In this document: piece by piece, positions 59,701 to 64,000 of the stretch
Layout: each line of letters opens with the position of its first letter
Position numbering within the stretch: the first letter of the stretch is position 1
From: Rhabdornis inornatus
Taxonomy: Eukaryota > Chordata > Aves > Passeriformes > Rhabdornithidae
Assembly: GCA_013397075.1 (NCBI GenBank)
Contig: VWZS01009947.1
Location: 1,984,001 to 2,048,000, forward strand
Direction: 5' to 3'
Length of the DNA stretch: 64,000 nucleotides
Notes under the pieces: generated by a model
Told to the model about the DNA's origin: nothing
The model's database searches: none
Seen by the model: only the letters and a program-made list of their open reading frames with translations
Position numbers and translations under genes: made by a program

Positions 59701-60343
59701 ATTTCTCTGATTTTTTCCCCCCCCTTACTACAGCGTTCTAGAGCATAGCTGTTGAACTTGTCATATTTAGGCCAGTATTAATGCTTCAATCTGCTCTGAT
59801 TTACTTTGGTTTGTCAATGTTGAGTCCCCAGTGACTTCCTTTGGATTCCTACTGACATCTCAGAGTTAGATCTCAGTGTCTGTTCTGGGATGGCTAAAGT
59901 TTGTCATGTTCTACAAGACGTTTCTGGCAGTATTTGATGAGAAATTATGCCCAGACCTGTTTGGCAGTGCTTTCAGGTCATGTCAGTCAATTGCTGGCTG
60001 TTTTGTGAAACCCTGTAGGTGAAATGACCACTGCAAACATTTTATGTCTCCTTTATATAGAGCTGGGGCGGGGGTGGGGCTTAAAATCTGCACAGTTCCC
60101 TAAGATTTTCATGGGAGCTGCTGGTAATCTGTAAATTTGGGCTTGGAATGTTGATCTGTGCTTTGGACACCCGTGTCTTTTTTTTTGCCCCTATTTTTCC
60201 AAAATCCCAGGGTGAAACCAAAGTCCTGAAGCTGAAGAACCTTCGACCTCAGGATTATGCCAGCTACACATGCCAGGTGTCTGTCCGCAATGTCTGCAGC
60301 ATCCCTGACAAAGCCATCACCTTCCAGCTCACAAACACCACAG
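2647..60343 (+). CDS. MDGA1: MDGA1, 5' part (coding exons 1-5 of a longer gene)
   Basis: Joined coding segments are 2647-2713, 49835-49974, 52704-52878, 57222-57418 and 60211-60343. They give 237 codons plus the first base of the next. The product is a GPI-anchored neuronal surface protein with Ig, FNIII-like and MAM domains. Family knowledge: it binds neuroligins (notably NLGN2) through Ig1-Ig2, prevents neurexin binding and limits synapse formation, and it acts in migration of cortical neurons. Visible here are a signal peptide (residues 1-18), Ig1 (about 28-127; C60/W72/C108) and Ig2 (about 131-236; C157/W169/C214). Extra cysteines are C36 and C222. N-glycosylation sequons are at N42, N90 and N235. 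The paralogue MDGA2 is less likely because the AQAQI/HAGQACVVKEDNIS segment and the second Ig match MDGA1 as I recall it. The gene continues past the right edge. There are no frameshifts or stops, and every intron is GT-AG. Confidence 0.95.
3361..6540. other. Intron 1 sequence without identified features
   Basis: Mostly AT-moderate unique-looking sequence after the CpG island fades. Pyrimidine-rich patches near 3440-3480 and 4140-4170 are low complexity. Nothing coding or repetitive could be supported. Confidence 0.6.
6545..6636. repeat. (TTTG)n/(TTTTG)n low-complexity tract
   Basis: About 90 bp built almost only of T runs punctuated by single Gs with 4-5 bp periodicity. It could be a simple repeat or the decayed A-rich tail of an antisense retroposon, but no retroposon body is recognisable beside it. 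Confidence 0.9.
7011..7036. repeat. Short (TG)n-(TA)n microsatellite
   Basis: About seven TG units followed by TATACATATATACATG. Short and imperfect. Confidence 0.8.
7040..9110. other. Intron 1 sequence without identified features
   Basis: No coding exon, repeat or clear regulatory element seen. The open frames around 7930-8420 on both strands have no recognisable domain and are taken as chance. Confidence 0.55.
9120..9660. promoter_or_regulatory. Isolated CpG-dense block in intron 1
   Basis: About 540 bp with very dense CpG and G+C, including a NotI-type GCGGCCGC at 9180-9187, set between ordinary AT-moderate intron sequence on both sides. It lies 6.4 kb downstream of exon 1. Orphan islands of this type often mark an alternative promoter, a lncRNA start or a developmental enhancer. 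Several overlapping open frames cross it on both strands, as expected of GC-rich DNA, with no recognisable domain. No splice-supported alternative first exon could be identified by eye. Confidence 0.7.
9910..9990. repeat. Poly-T and (TTTTG)n tract
   Basis: A 14-base T run (9910-9923) followed after about 30 bp by TTTTG repeats (from about 9957). Simple repeat. Confidence 0.85.
9991..13230. other. Intron 1 sequence, mostly featureless
   Basis: No exon or intact element is recognised apart from the weak MIR-like patch near 11.85 kb. The 12.84-13.23 kb part is somewhat GC-rich and lies directly before the gypsy pol remnant. It could hold more of that element (reverse transcriptase end or LTR), but no motif was convincing. 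Confidence 0.5.
11845..11925 (-). repeat. Possible MIR/L3-type ancient repeat fragment
   Basis: The stretch reading GATTAAGTGATTTGCCCATGG followed by AGAATCGAAC resembles the inverted core of MIR-like SINEs (taagtgacttgcccaaggtc ... gaatcgaac). The match is short and diverged, so this is tentative. Confidence 0.35.
13240..14380 (+). mobile_element. Decayed Ty3/gypsy retrotransposon pol (RNase H to integrase)
   Basis: Broken reading frames on the + strand carry, in the right order, remnants typical of Ty3/gypsy pol. RNase H-like: an ALCLAVIKF segment near 13.35 kb. Integrase zinc-binding region: LHVG near 13.61 kb, a decayed W-x-G segment near 13.67 kb and a cysteine near 13.73 kb. Integrase core: KPWQRCHADF near 13.78 kb, DGYSKWPAVVRVP near 13.85 kb, FAAYGLLKEMVLD near 13.95 kb and LFVQTLKRAVEKN near 14.05 kb. 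C-terminal region: LKASLEEAVSEDV near 14.2 kb. These pieces lie in at least two frames with internal stops, so the copy is dead. The core aspartates and glutamate are only partly traceable. No LTRs were identified. A host-domesticated integrase gene is unlikely given the stops and shifts. Confidence 0.8.
14400..14447. repeat. A-rich low-complexity tract
   Basis: A run of As, then GA repeats and further A-rich sequence. It lies just downstream of the gypsy pol remnant but is probably unrelated. Confidence 0.75.
14448..19140. other. Intron 1 sequence without identified features
   Basis: No exon, repeat family or structured element could be supported. A short piece near 18310 (ATCATAGAATGACC) recalls the 8-bp repeats at CR1 3' ends but is too short to call. 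Confidence 0.5.
18994..19024. repeat. (AACCA)n short simple repeat
   Basis: Imperfect AACCAAACC units of about 30 bp, roughly 120 bp before the CR1 fragment. Confidence 0.7.
19147..19650 (-). mobile_element. CR1 LINE 3'-end fragment
   Basis: Read on the + strand it begins GAATGATTGAGGTTGGAAGG, then gacctctgaaagtcac, tggtccagccc and ctgctcaaagc. This is the reverse complement of the avian CR1 3' end. Further along, gatggagaatccac, caaatttcctgggttgtg, accactcaggagagtctg and cttcactggatgtgatcca follow the CR1 order. The copy is therefore on the minus strand, 5'-truncated and diverged, with an AACC-rich insertion near 19.51-19.55 kb. CR1 is the dominant LINE of birds and other sauropsids, which supports the host assignment. 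Confidence 0.88.
19971..19994. repeat. (TGTA)n microsatellite
   Basis: Six perfect TGTA units, followed by related TGTATATA/ACACACATATAT sequence to about 20040. Confidence 0.9.
20050..21290. other. Intron 1 sequence without identified genes
   Basis: No exon or repeat seen apart from a short (TTG)n/(TAT)n patch near 20885-20920. The 20.28-20.44 kb part keeps several CpGs (acgtt, cttcgag, tccgtgg, cccggc) in otherwise CpG-poor intron, a weak hint of functional constraint. Confidence 0.45.
21290..21500. promoter_or_regulatory. Candidate conserved regulatory block in intron 1
   Basis: Unlike its surroundings, this block keeps CpGs and dense motif-like sequence: an ATCGAT (ONECUT/CUX-type) at 21353-21358, TTTGTTCAAACA, AATTTGCA, and GC-rich gggggctctgacctgagacggggg. 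It has no coding potential and no repeat similarity I recognise. The call rests on texture only; conservation was not tested. Confidence 0.3.
21510..24550. other. Intron 1 sequence without identified features
   Basis: No exon or mobile element recognised. A local duplication of AAGGAAGGAGAATTCC (at about 23237 and 23265) is the only repeat seen. Confidence 0.5.
24554..25134 (-). mobile_element. Avian ERV-L-type long terminal repeat
   Basis: On the + strand the ordered landmarks are AACTAAGCACCAC (24.58 kb), GAATTCATTCACTGCTTCCC (24.73 kb), ATGGGCAGGCAGGTG, AGCAGGGCTCCATCA, TCCTTCTTCCCCCAGC, TTATATACTGAGCA (24.87 kb), TCCCTTTGGTC, GGGGTCAGCTGTCC, and near 25.12 kb TCCCAGCCAAACCCAGC. Together they match in reverse an LTR widespread in birds. 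In its own orientation the promoter TATA element is at 24868-24876 and the poly(A) signal near 24680 has decayed (ATCAAA instead of ATTAAA). It therefore lies antisense to MDGA1. Ends are approximate. It may be a solo LTR or the 3' LTR of a longer remnant continuing to the right. It carries no coding capacity. Confidence 0.85.
25135..25450 (-). mobile_element. Possible internal remnant next to the LTR
   Basis: Directly upstream (minus strand) of the LTR lies an 80-codon open frame (25380-25138). It has no domain I can name. Its position suggests the 3' internal region of the same endogenous retroelement, but the sequence could equally be host flank if the LTR is solo. No polypurine tract stands out at the junction. 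Confidence 0.35.
25451..33840. other. Intron 1 sequence without identified features
   Basis: About 8.4 kb with no recognisable exon, repeat family or RNA gene. T-rich low complexity at 29821-29853 only. Several 60-180-codon open frames on both strands (for example 28042-27494, minus) show no conserved domain and are taken as chance. Confidence 0.5.
33840..34035. promoter_or_regulatory. Candidate conserved AT-rich regulatory block
   Basis: Contains homeodomain-type motifs (GCTTAATTAATGG near 33940, TTTTTAATTATT near 34025), ATGCATGATTATC near 33880 and CACATGCATCTG near 33970, packed in about 200 bp with no repeat similarity. It reads like vertebrate developmental enhancers, but conservation is untested. 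Confidence 0.28.
34095..34400 (-). repeat. Ancient MIR/L3-like repeat, inverted, possibly two nested copies
   Basis: CCCCCCTGTGAGGAAGGTAA near 34.17 kb and GATTGCCCAAGGTCACACAT at 34341-34360 correspond to the inverted tail and core of old MIR/L3-type retroposons (cctgtgaggtaggta ... cttgcccaaggtcacacag). A second tail-like stretch (GTAAACACTAAGCCTTAAAG) lies between them, suggesting two overlapping copies. Very diverged, as expected of elements predating birds. Confidence 0.5.
34400..36720. other. Intron 1 sequence without identified features
   Basis: No exon, repeat family or RNA gene recognised. Confidence 0.5.
36728..37565 (-). mobile_element. Probable LTR-retroelement remnant, antisense
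   Basis: On the minus strand a TATAAAA (36978-36984) is followed about 145 bp later by AATAAA (36828-36833). That is the spacing of an LTR promoter and poly(A) signal. A purine-rich GGGGGGGGGAG/AGAGAGAGACAGAC tract lies between them. The 13-mer TGTTATGACACAA occurs twice, at 36728-36740 and 37281-37293, a direct repeat 553 bp apart. Farther left in the element (37574-37380, minus) an open frame contains SGPLPLLGK and YCYSGGLG, faintly like the start of a retroviral integrase core. The evidence is suggestive, and boundaries and family are uncertain. It is non-functional: the minus-strand frames are interrupted by stops. Confidence 0.5.
37570..39180. other. Intron 1 sequence, AT-rich in the second half
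   Basis: No exon or repeat family recognised. A short TTTAGTG triplication occurs near 38270-38287, and AT-rich sequence with TAATTA-type motifs runs through 38.2-38.5 kb. Confidence 0.45.
39190..39490. promoter_or_regulatory. Candidate neural enhancer: POU, SOX and homeodomain motifs
   Basis: Within about 210 bp are CTAATTAA (39266-39273), the octamer ATTTGCAT (39332-39339), a second POU-like ATGTGCATA (from 39341), SOX-type AACAAAG (39362-39368) and TTAATTATTGG (39465-39475). POU plus SOX motifs 20-30 bp apart are typical of neural progenitor enhancers. There is no coding potential and no repeat similarity. MDGA1 is expressed in developing neurons, so an intronic neural enhancer would fit, but this is inference from motifs alone. 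Confidence 0.38.
39500..43525. other. Intron 1 sequence without identified features
   Basis: No exon or repeat family recognised. Open frames (for example 39747-40106, plus) lack any conserved domain. Confidence 0.5.
43530..43580. repeat. (AATTT)n pentanucleotide microsatellite
   Basis: Seven or so AATTT/TTTAA units followed by four ATTTT units, about 50 bp. Likely polymorphic in length. Confidence 0.93.
43989..44030. repeat. Perfect 21-bp tandem duplication
   Basis: Two identical adjacent 21-bp units beginning CTGAGGTGAGG (43989-44009 and 44010-44030). A recent local slippage event, in intron. Confidence 0.93.
44200..44400. promoter_or_regulatory. Candidate conserved regulatory block in intron 1
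   Basis: Motif-dense, repeat-free stretch: CCATTAATACAATATTGATCC (about 44227-44247), AGTGTTAATGG, TTATTATTTCCATAATTG, and CATCGATATCG with an ATCGAT at 44343-44348. Two CpGs are retained within ten bases. The texture resembles conserved non-coding elements; no alignment was available. Confidence 0.33.
44410..49834. other. 3' end of intron 1 without identified features
   Basis: No exon or mobile element recognised before exon 2. Small TG/CA-rich imperfect repeats lie at about 47880-47945. A possible MIR-like patch near 45590 (CATTTTACTGATGAGATCTG) is too short to call. Confidence 0.5.
49835..49974 (+). CDS. MDGA1: MDGA1 coding exon 2 (first half of Ig1)
   Basis: 140 nt, entering in phase 1 and leaving in phase 0, residues 23-69. 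The acceptor is a pyrimidine tract ending CTACAG and the donor is CAG|GTAAGC. It encodes the linker APAQAQ, then the A-to-C strands of Ig1 with C36, the sequon N42-I-S, the ERVYTIREGD block and the first core disulfide cysteine C60 in LQCLVTGHPRPQ. This sequence is nearly identical to mammalian MDGA1 as I recall it, including the ERVYTIREG segment shared with MDGA2. It lies 47.1 kb downstream of exon 1, so intron 1 makes up most of the window. Confidence 0.95.
49975..52703 (+). other. MDGA1: MDGA1 intron 2 (2.73 kb)
   Basis: Phase-0 intron inside Ig1, CAG|GTAAGC to CATGCAG. A T-rich tract lies at 52089-52111. No other element is recognised. Confidence 0.93.
52704..52878 (+). CDS. MDGA1: MDGA1 coding exon 3 (second half of Ig1)
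   Basis: 175 nt, entering in phase 0 and leaving in phase 1, residues 70-127 plus one base. The acceptor is TCATGCAG|GTGAGATGG. The donor was placed at 52878/52879 (T|GTAAGT) because this restores the tyrosine codon of VDVQY-LDEP with exon 4. It encodes the Ig core tryptophan W72 (VRWTKTAGSASDKF), the sequon N90-E-T, and the F-strand motif GGRYYCKAENG with C108, which closes the Ig1 disulfide with C60. The exon's own first bases (GTGAG) resemble a donor but are coding. Confidence 0.95.
53359..53433. repeat. Partial tandem duplication, 46-bp period
   Basis: AATGTGAAGGTGACTCAACA followed by TTT..CTGG occurs at 53359-53387 and again at 53405-53433 with two mismatches, separated by 17 bp. Local intronic duplication. 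Confidence 0.9.
55930..56050 (+). repeat. MIR-like ancient SINE fragment
   Basis: GTACCTCAGTTTCC, then GAAGATGGGGTGATAACACT, then ACAGGATTG and GATATACTTAAAG follow the order of MIR-type elements (cctcagtttcctcatctg, aaatggggataataacact, caggattgttgtgagg, atatacttaaagc). Diverged, but the order and spacing agree. Confidence 0.55.
57222..57418 (+). CDS. MDGA1: MDGA1 coding exon 4 (first half of Ig2)
   Basis: 197 nt, entering in phase 1 and leaving in phase 0, residues 128-193. The acceptor is CCTTCCAG|AT and the donor CAG|GTAAGC. It encodes the Ig1-Ig2 linker YLDEPVLTVHQ, then Ig2 strands with C157 (FLRCTVNSNPPARF), the core tryptophan W169 (IWKRG) and the conserved NGVDIYEPLYTQ end. It matches MDGA1 rather than MDGA2, which I recall with a different WRRGQEVL-type segment here. 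The upstream open frame from 57107 is intronic read-through and not coding. Confidence 0.95.
57419..60210 (+). other. MDGA1: MDGA1 intron 4 (2.79 kb)
   Basis: Phase-0 intron inside Ig2, CAG|GTAAGC to AATCCCAG. No repeat or extra exon recognised. Confidence 0.93.
60211..60343 (+). CDS. MDGA1: MDGA1 coding exon 5 (second half of Ig2)
   Basis: 133 nt, entering in phase 0 and leaving in phase 1, residues 194-237 plus one base. The acceptor is AATCCCAG|GG and the donor ACAG|GTAAGA. It encodes GETKVLKLKNLRPQDYASYTC with the Ig2 closing cysteine C214, then C222 in RNVCSIPDK, and ends with the sequon N235-T-T (LTNTT). In known MDGA1 the next residues are APP, starting Ig3. The split G here supplies the first base of that alanine. 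Exon 6 is outside the window. Confidence 0.95.
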
Positions 60344-62242
60344 GTAAGAGGGGACATAAAGGGTCCCTGCAGCCCTCTGACCCTTTACCTCCTCAATAGC
60401 CATTACTCCTCCAGGAGGATAACACAGCACTCTGTCCAGGGCCTGCAGCACCTCGACCTCATTTACATGGCTGCTGGGATTTCAGATCCTTCACATGGAA
60501 GTCTTGTGGTTGCTCTAGTTTCTCATAGCACTGCATATAGCCATTGCCTTGGCCAGGCCTGCCATGAGATCATTAAAACAGACTACGTGTAGGTGTTGAG
60601 GCACTATGTAGCTTCTAATTCATACACTGTTTTATTTATTTATAATTCTAAGTGACTTTAAAAATAGATTGGATACAGTCTAGAGTGGGGCAGTGCTGCA
60701 GGAGTTCTTACAAATAATTCATCCGTGTGTGACTCCAGCCTGGTTTGCCAGGCTATGCTTTAAGCACCTCCCAGGTAACAGGCTCCGCTGATGCCAGTGT
60801 TTGTGGAAAGCATACATCTCCAGTGCCTTCCCAATAAATAAGTTTACTCATGTTCATACTGGCAGTGCTTGAGGGCACCTCCAGTTGTGAGCAGATTCAG
60901 TTTGGTGCCTCTTGCTTGACGTGCAATAAGTGAAGGATAACTGAGTGTCCTGTATCAAATACTGGCAAGGACTTGATTACAACCTGTCCATTAAAAAAAA
61001 CCAAACCAAAACCACACACAGAATAAAAAATCCCCACCTGCAAAGCCCCTGTGTGTGTTGAATATTTGCAAATAATAAGTAAATGTCAGGAAATTGCTTT
61101 CAGCCCTGGGGTATTCCATGATCAGAGAGAAAGGCATTGTAGTTGTTTGAATTATTCACCTCTCTAATGTAACACAAAGTATTTTGCATCCCTTGTGTCA
61201 TCTGTGTGCAGTGGAAACAGAACTTTTTTTAATGTTGTTAACTGTTGACAGGATATTGTTGATACTGTTTAAATTATGTTTATTGATCTGAGTTCCAAGG
61301 TGCTGAACAATAGTTGCCTCATTTTAGGTAGGAGGAATAAAAATAATGAGCTTAAGAAAGTGAATTATAGCTAATGTCAGAAAAAAAGTATTCTCTTTGT
61401 AGTAAGATCTCTGAACATGTCTCAAACAACTCTCCCTATTAGCTGAGTTTCTCTCAGGATGAGAATGTAGCAAATGTTGAAATATTCCCTTTAAAAACTT
61501 GTCTTCTGTGCATGATGAAGAAAGGGATATTATGCAGCTCTTCTTCCCTGTGTACCTTTACCTTTGAAGAGTTAGAAAATCAAATTTCTCTTCATGTCCA
61601 CTCCCCCTGCCAGCCCAAGCACAGGGAAACTACTCTTCATTTCCATCCAGCCCCTGTACTATGTGAATGGGGAAAATGTATTTTGAGGTTGTACTCGATG
61701 ATAAGTCAGTGATATGGCTCAATTTACACCAGCTTCTTAAGCACATCTATCTAGGGTTGGTTTCTTTTCCCCTGTTTTTTAATTATAGATGCATATTTAT
61801 ACATAGTTACAGTGGAGCCTGGCACTACAAGCTCAAAGGGGCCATGGAAAATGTGTTCTTAGCAAATTATATTAAAAGTTGGCAGCGAAAATGAAGCTGG
61901 CATTGTGGTGTGCACAGGGTTTGTGTTAAATAGAATGACTATATTTAACATGAAATATTGTATGGGTTACTTGCCCTGTAGGTAGTATTGTGCATGGATG
62001 AGGAAATATTTAAATGAAATTCTTTAACTCTCTCCTTTTTAGCTTAGGTCTTTTCTGTTCCCCTTGCGCTTGTGTTTTCACAGCTTCTCTAAACTTGGCT
62101 GTGCCCAGAATCCTGAGCAGCTTCACTCAGGATGCCTTTGCCTTTATAACTGAGAAGGGCCCAAAGGGTGCTGAAATGCTTGGAAGTTTCTCTCTCTTAT
62201 ATATTCATAGTCCAAGCACTACAAACCTTGAGGTGAATTGGT

Positions 62243-62275
62243 GGGTCAGGTCAGGTTAGGTCAGGTCAGGCCGGG
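62243..62275. repeat. (GGTCA)n short tandem repeat
   Basis: Pentamer repeats GGTCA with one GGTTA variant. The overlap creates several AGGTCA hexamers, the nuclear-receptor half-site, although 5-bp overlapping spacing is not a standard response-element geometry. Confidence 0.88.
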
Positions 62276-62594
62276 GGAATCTCCTCAGCTCATTTAATGT
62301 TCCTCAGCTGGCTCCTCTATGTCCTTTGGGCAGAGCGTAGTGTCTGGTAAGGAGATGGACTTCTCCCAAGCTCTATTCAGCAGCTTGGGCCTTGCAGCAG
62401 GGAATGGATTCTTTGTCTGCAACCTTAGTGGGAAGGAGATGTCCCTGCTCCCCCTCTGTTCTGTTTCTGGCTCCAGAGCAGCAGGTTGGGTCCACAGAGC
62501 CACAGGACCAGCTCAGCACCAGGCTGCCATCACCTGCTCCAGCAGGGTCAGCCTGATTTTTCTCCCTTCCTCAATTTCTGCAAAATGAAGCCGC

Positions 62595-62800
62595 CCAGCT
62601 GGTTAATTCTCCTGCAGTTTTACTGCAGCAAATTGGACTTCAAAGGGAATTGAAAGCGATTCTTTGTTTTTAATGGTCCCCTCGCTGCTCGGCAGACTTC
62701 GCCAGCAGGTTTTCTGAGCCAAGAACAAAAGGAATTGCCACAGGTTACAAATAAATGAGAATCATCTCCTGCATAACAATGTCTACAGTCTGTTAACCTC
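62595..62800. promoter_or_regulatory. Candidate conserved regulatory block in intron 5
   Basis: Repeat-free stretch with SOX-type motifs TCTTTGTTTTTAATGG (from 62661), AACAAAAGG (62724-62732) and AACAAT (62775-62780). It retains CpGs (aaagcgatt, ctcgctgctcggc, ttcgcc) and has an AAATAAATGAGAATC AT-rich centre. The texture is that of a vertebrate conserved enhancer; conservation was not tested. Confidence 0.33.
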
Positions 62801-62812
62801 TGTCTGCTGATG

Positions 62813-62833
62813 GGAGTGGGAGTGGGAGTGGTG
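62813..62833. repeat. (GGGAGT)n short tandem repeat
   Basis: Three copies of TGGGAG/GGGAGT. Confidence 0.85.
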
Positions 62834-64000
62834 CCCACGCAGGCTGCCACAGCCAAGGCTCCATTTTGGGGCATGTGGGAGCTTGCTTCCTGGAGCTGTG
62901 CAGGTGGCAGATTTGAAGTTTCCCTGCCTCCTTCATGCATGCACACACAGCCTGCCCTGACGCAGTGCTAGCACTAGCATGTCACCTTTTTAATATGTTG
63001 CCTTGCCCAGAGCTGGGCAAGATGAGTGTGGATCAGATATTTGTATATCCAACCCTACATCTTCAAGAGCCCTAAATCTTAACCAGAGCCTGCAGAGTCT
63101 CTGGTTTGTGCTCCCCAACTCTGACACTTTCTCTCTGGGCATGGGCTGGTCTCAGGTTTTCCATGTCTCTGACAGGGATGCATGGAGATTCCCAGGCAAG
63201 ATGCTGCTCTGCCAGTTTGTGCACTGTGAACCTGAGACCAGTTCAATGTCCGAGGGCAGAAACAGCTATTTGGTGTCAGCTACGCTGAGTTAGTGACAGG
63301 AATGTGTCCTGCCCAGCCACGGTGAGTTGAGTCATTGCATTTCTGGGCTTCATACTATCTCATGAAACCATCTGGAGCTTGGTGAGGACATACAAATCCT
63401 TCCTTTGCAATTTAATAAGCAATAACCCTTGCACACTTTTTACAAGTCTCCTGCAAAGAGATTTGCCAAAGTCTCTTTGAGTGCAGGCTGTGGCCTCCTG
63501 AAATTCAAAGGCTCCAACCACTGGCCTCAGAATGGCCAGTACAGGTAGCAGAAGAGACACCTTTTTACTTAGGCATAGCTGGCCACCTGTGACACAAATA
63601 GCATGTGCAGTGGCGAGAGAGGACATTATATTCAGTACACCAAAGCAATATCCCATCATGGCAGTAGTTGTGCTACTAAATTATGGCACTGGTGCTGAGG
63701 AGAGAAGAGTCCTCCTTGGCTTGTTTGTATGGGCTGTAATTCAGAGACCCAACACAAATCCAGCACAGCTCATTAACACAGGGTCCAGGGAGAGAAGAGG
63801 CAGAAATAATGATGCTGTTAAATCAGGCTTCATGAATATGGAACAATGTCTTATTTTGCATTATTATGGCTGTTACTTAAAACTTACTCCCAGCTTTTTT
63901 TGCTGGGGACTGCTGCTTTCTCAGCTCTCTCTGGATGGAGTCAGTGATAGTGCTCATAGAGGCTTTGGAAGACTTTTCATGGAATGAAATAGAGAATACA

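Larger units (their letters stand above)
60344..64000 (+). other. MDGA1: MDGA1 intron 5, 5' part, cut by the window edge
   Basis: Begins GTAAGA after exon 5, phase 1. No acceptor with an Ig3-encoding exon (expected to start with the APP segment) was found before 64000, so the intron is at least 3.66 kb. Contains the GGTCA repeats and a candidate regulatory block listed separately. Confidence 0.88.

Noticed and set aside
2647..60343. MDGA2 instead of MDGA1
   Set aside because: The signal peptide, the QAQIIHAGQACVVKEDNIS segment and the Ig2 WKRG segment fit MDGA1 and differ from MDGA2 as I recall it.
1..64000. CRISPR arrays, operons, tRNA or rRNA genes
   Set aside because: No regularly spaced direct repeats, no tRNA or rRNA signatures; the DNA is vertebrate.

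Overview
The window is vertebrate, almost certainly bird, genomic DNA. It carries one recognisable protein-coding gene: the 5' part of MDGA1 (MAM domain-containing glycosylphosphatidylinositol anchor protein 1), on the + strand. A bird source is indicated by a CR1 LINE 3' end at about 19.15-19.65 kb and by a long terminal repeat of a type widespread in avian ERV-L elements at about 24.55-25.13 kb. Long non-coding introns and GT-AG splice sites exclude a prokaryote. There are no tRNA, rRNA or CRISPR features.

Layout. Positions 1-2646 are 5' flank and probable 5' UTR inside a large CpG island (about 190-3360). Exon 1 (coding 2647-2713) gives the signal peptide. Intron 1 is very long (2714-49834, 47.1 kb). 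It holds simple repeats, a second isolated CpG-dense block (about 9.12-9.66 kb), a decayed Ty3/gypsy pol segment (about 13.24-14.38 kb), the CR1 fragment, the minus-strand ERV-L-type LTR, a second probable minus-strand LTR-element remnant (about 36.73-37.56 kb), MIR/L3-like ancient repeats, and several stretches that look like conserved regulatory DNA. Exons 2-5 are clustered at 49835-49974, 52704-52878, 57222-57418 and 60211-60343. The remaining exons (further Ig domains, a fibronectin-III-like region, MAM domain, GPI signal) lie beyond the window.

The five exons encode 237 complete codons plus one base of the next. They give a signal peptide, Ig domain 1 (exons 2+3) and Ig domain 2 (exons 4+5). 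All phases agree (1, 0, 1, 0, 1), so each Ig domain is a symmetrical phase 1-1 two-exon module. In the MDGA family this N-terminal Ig1-Ig2 pair is the part that binds neuroligins and blocks neurexin binding at synapses. No lesion was seen in any exon.

I found no clearly novel biological system. The points most worth a second look are the gypsy integrase fossil (unusual in a bird), the orphan CpG island in intron 1, an upstream ORF ending 2 nt before the MDGA1 start codon, and the regulatory-looking intronic blocks. The last group cannot be confirmed without cross-species alignment.
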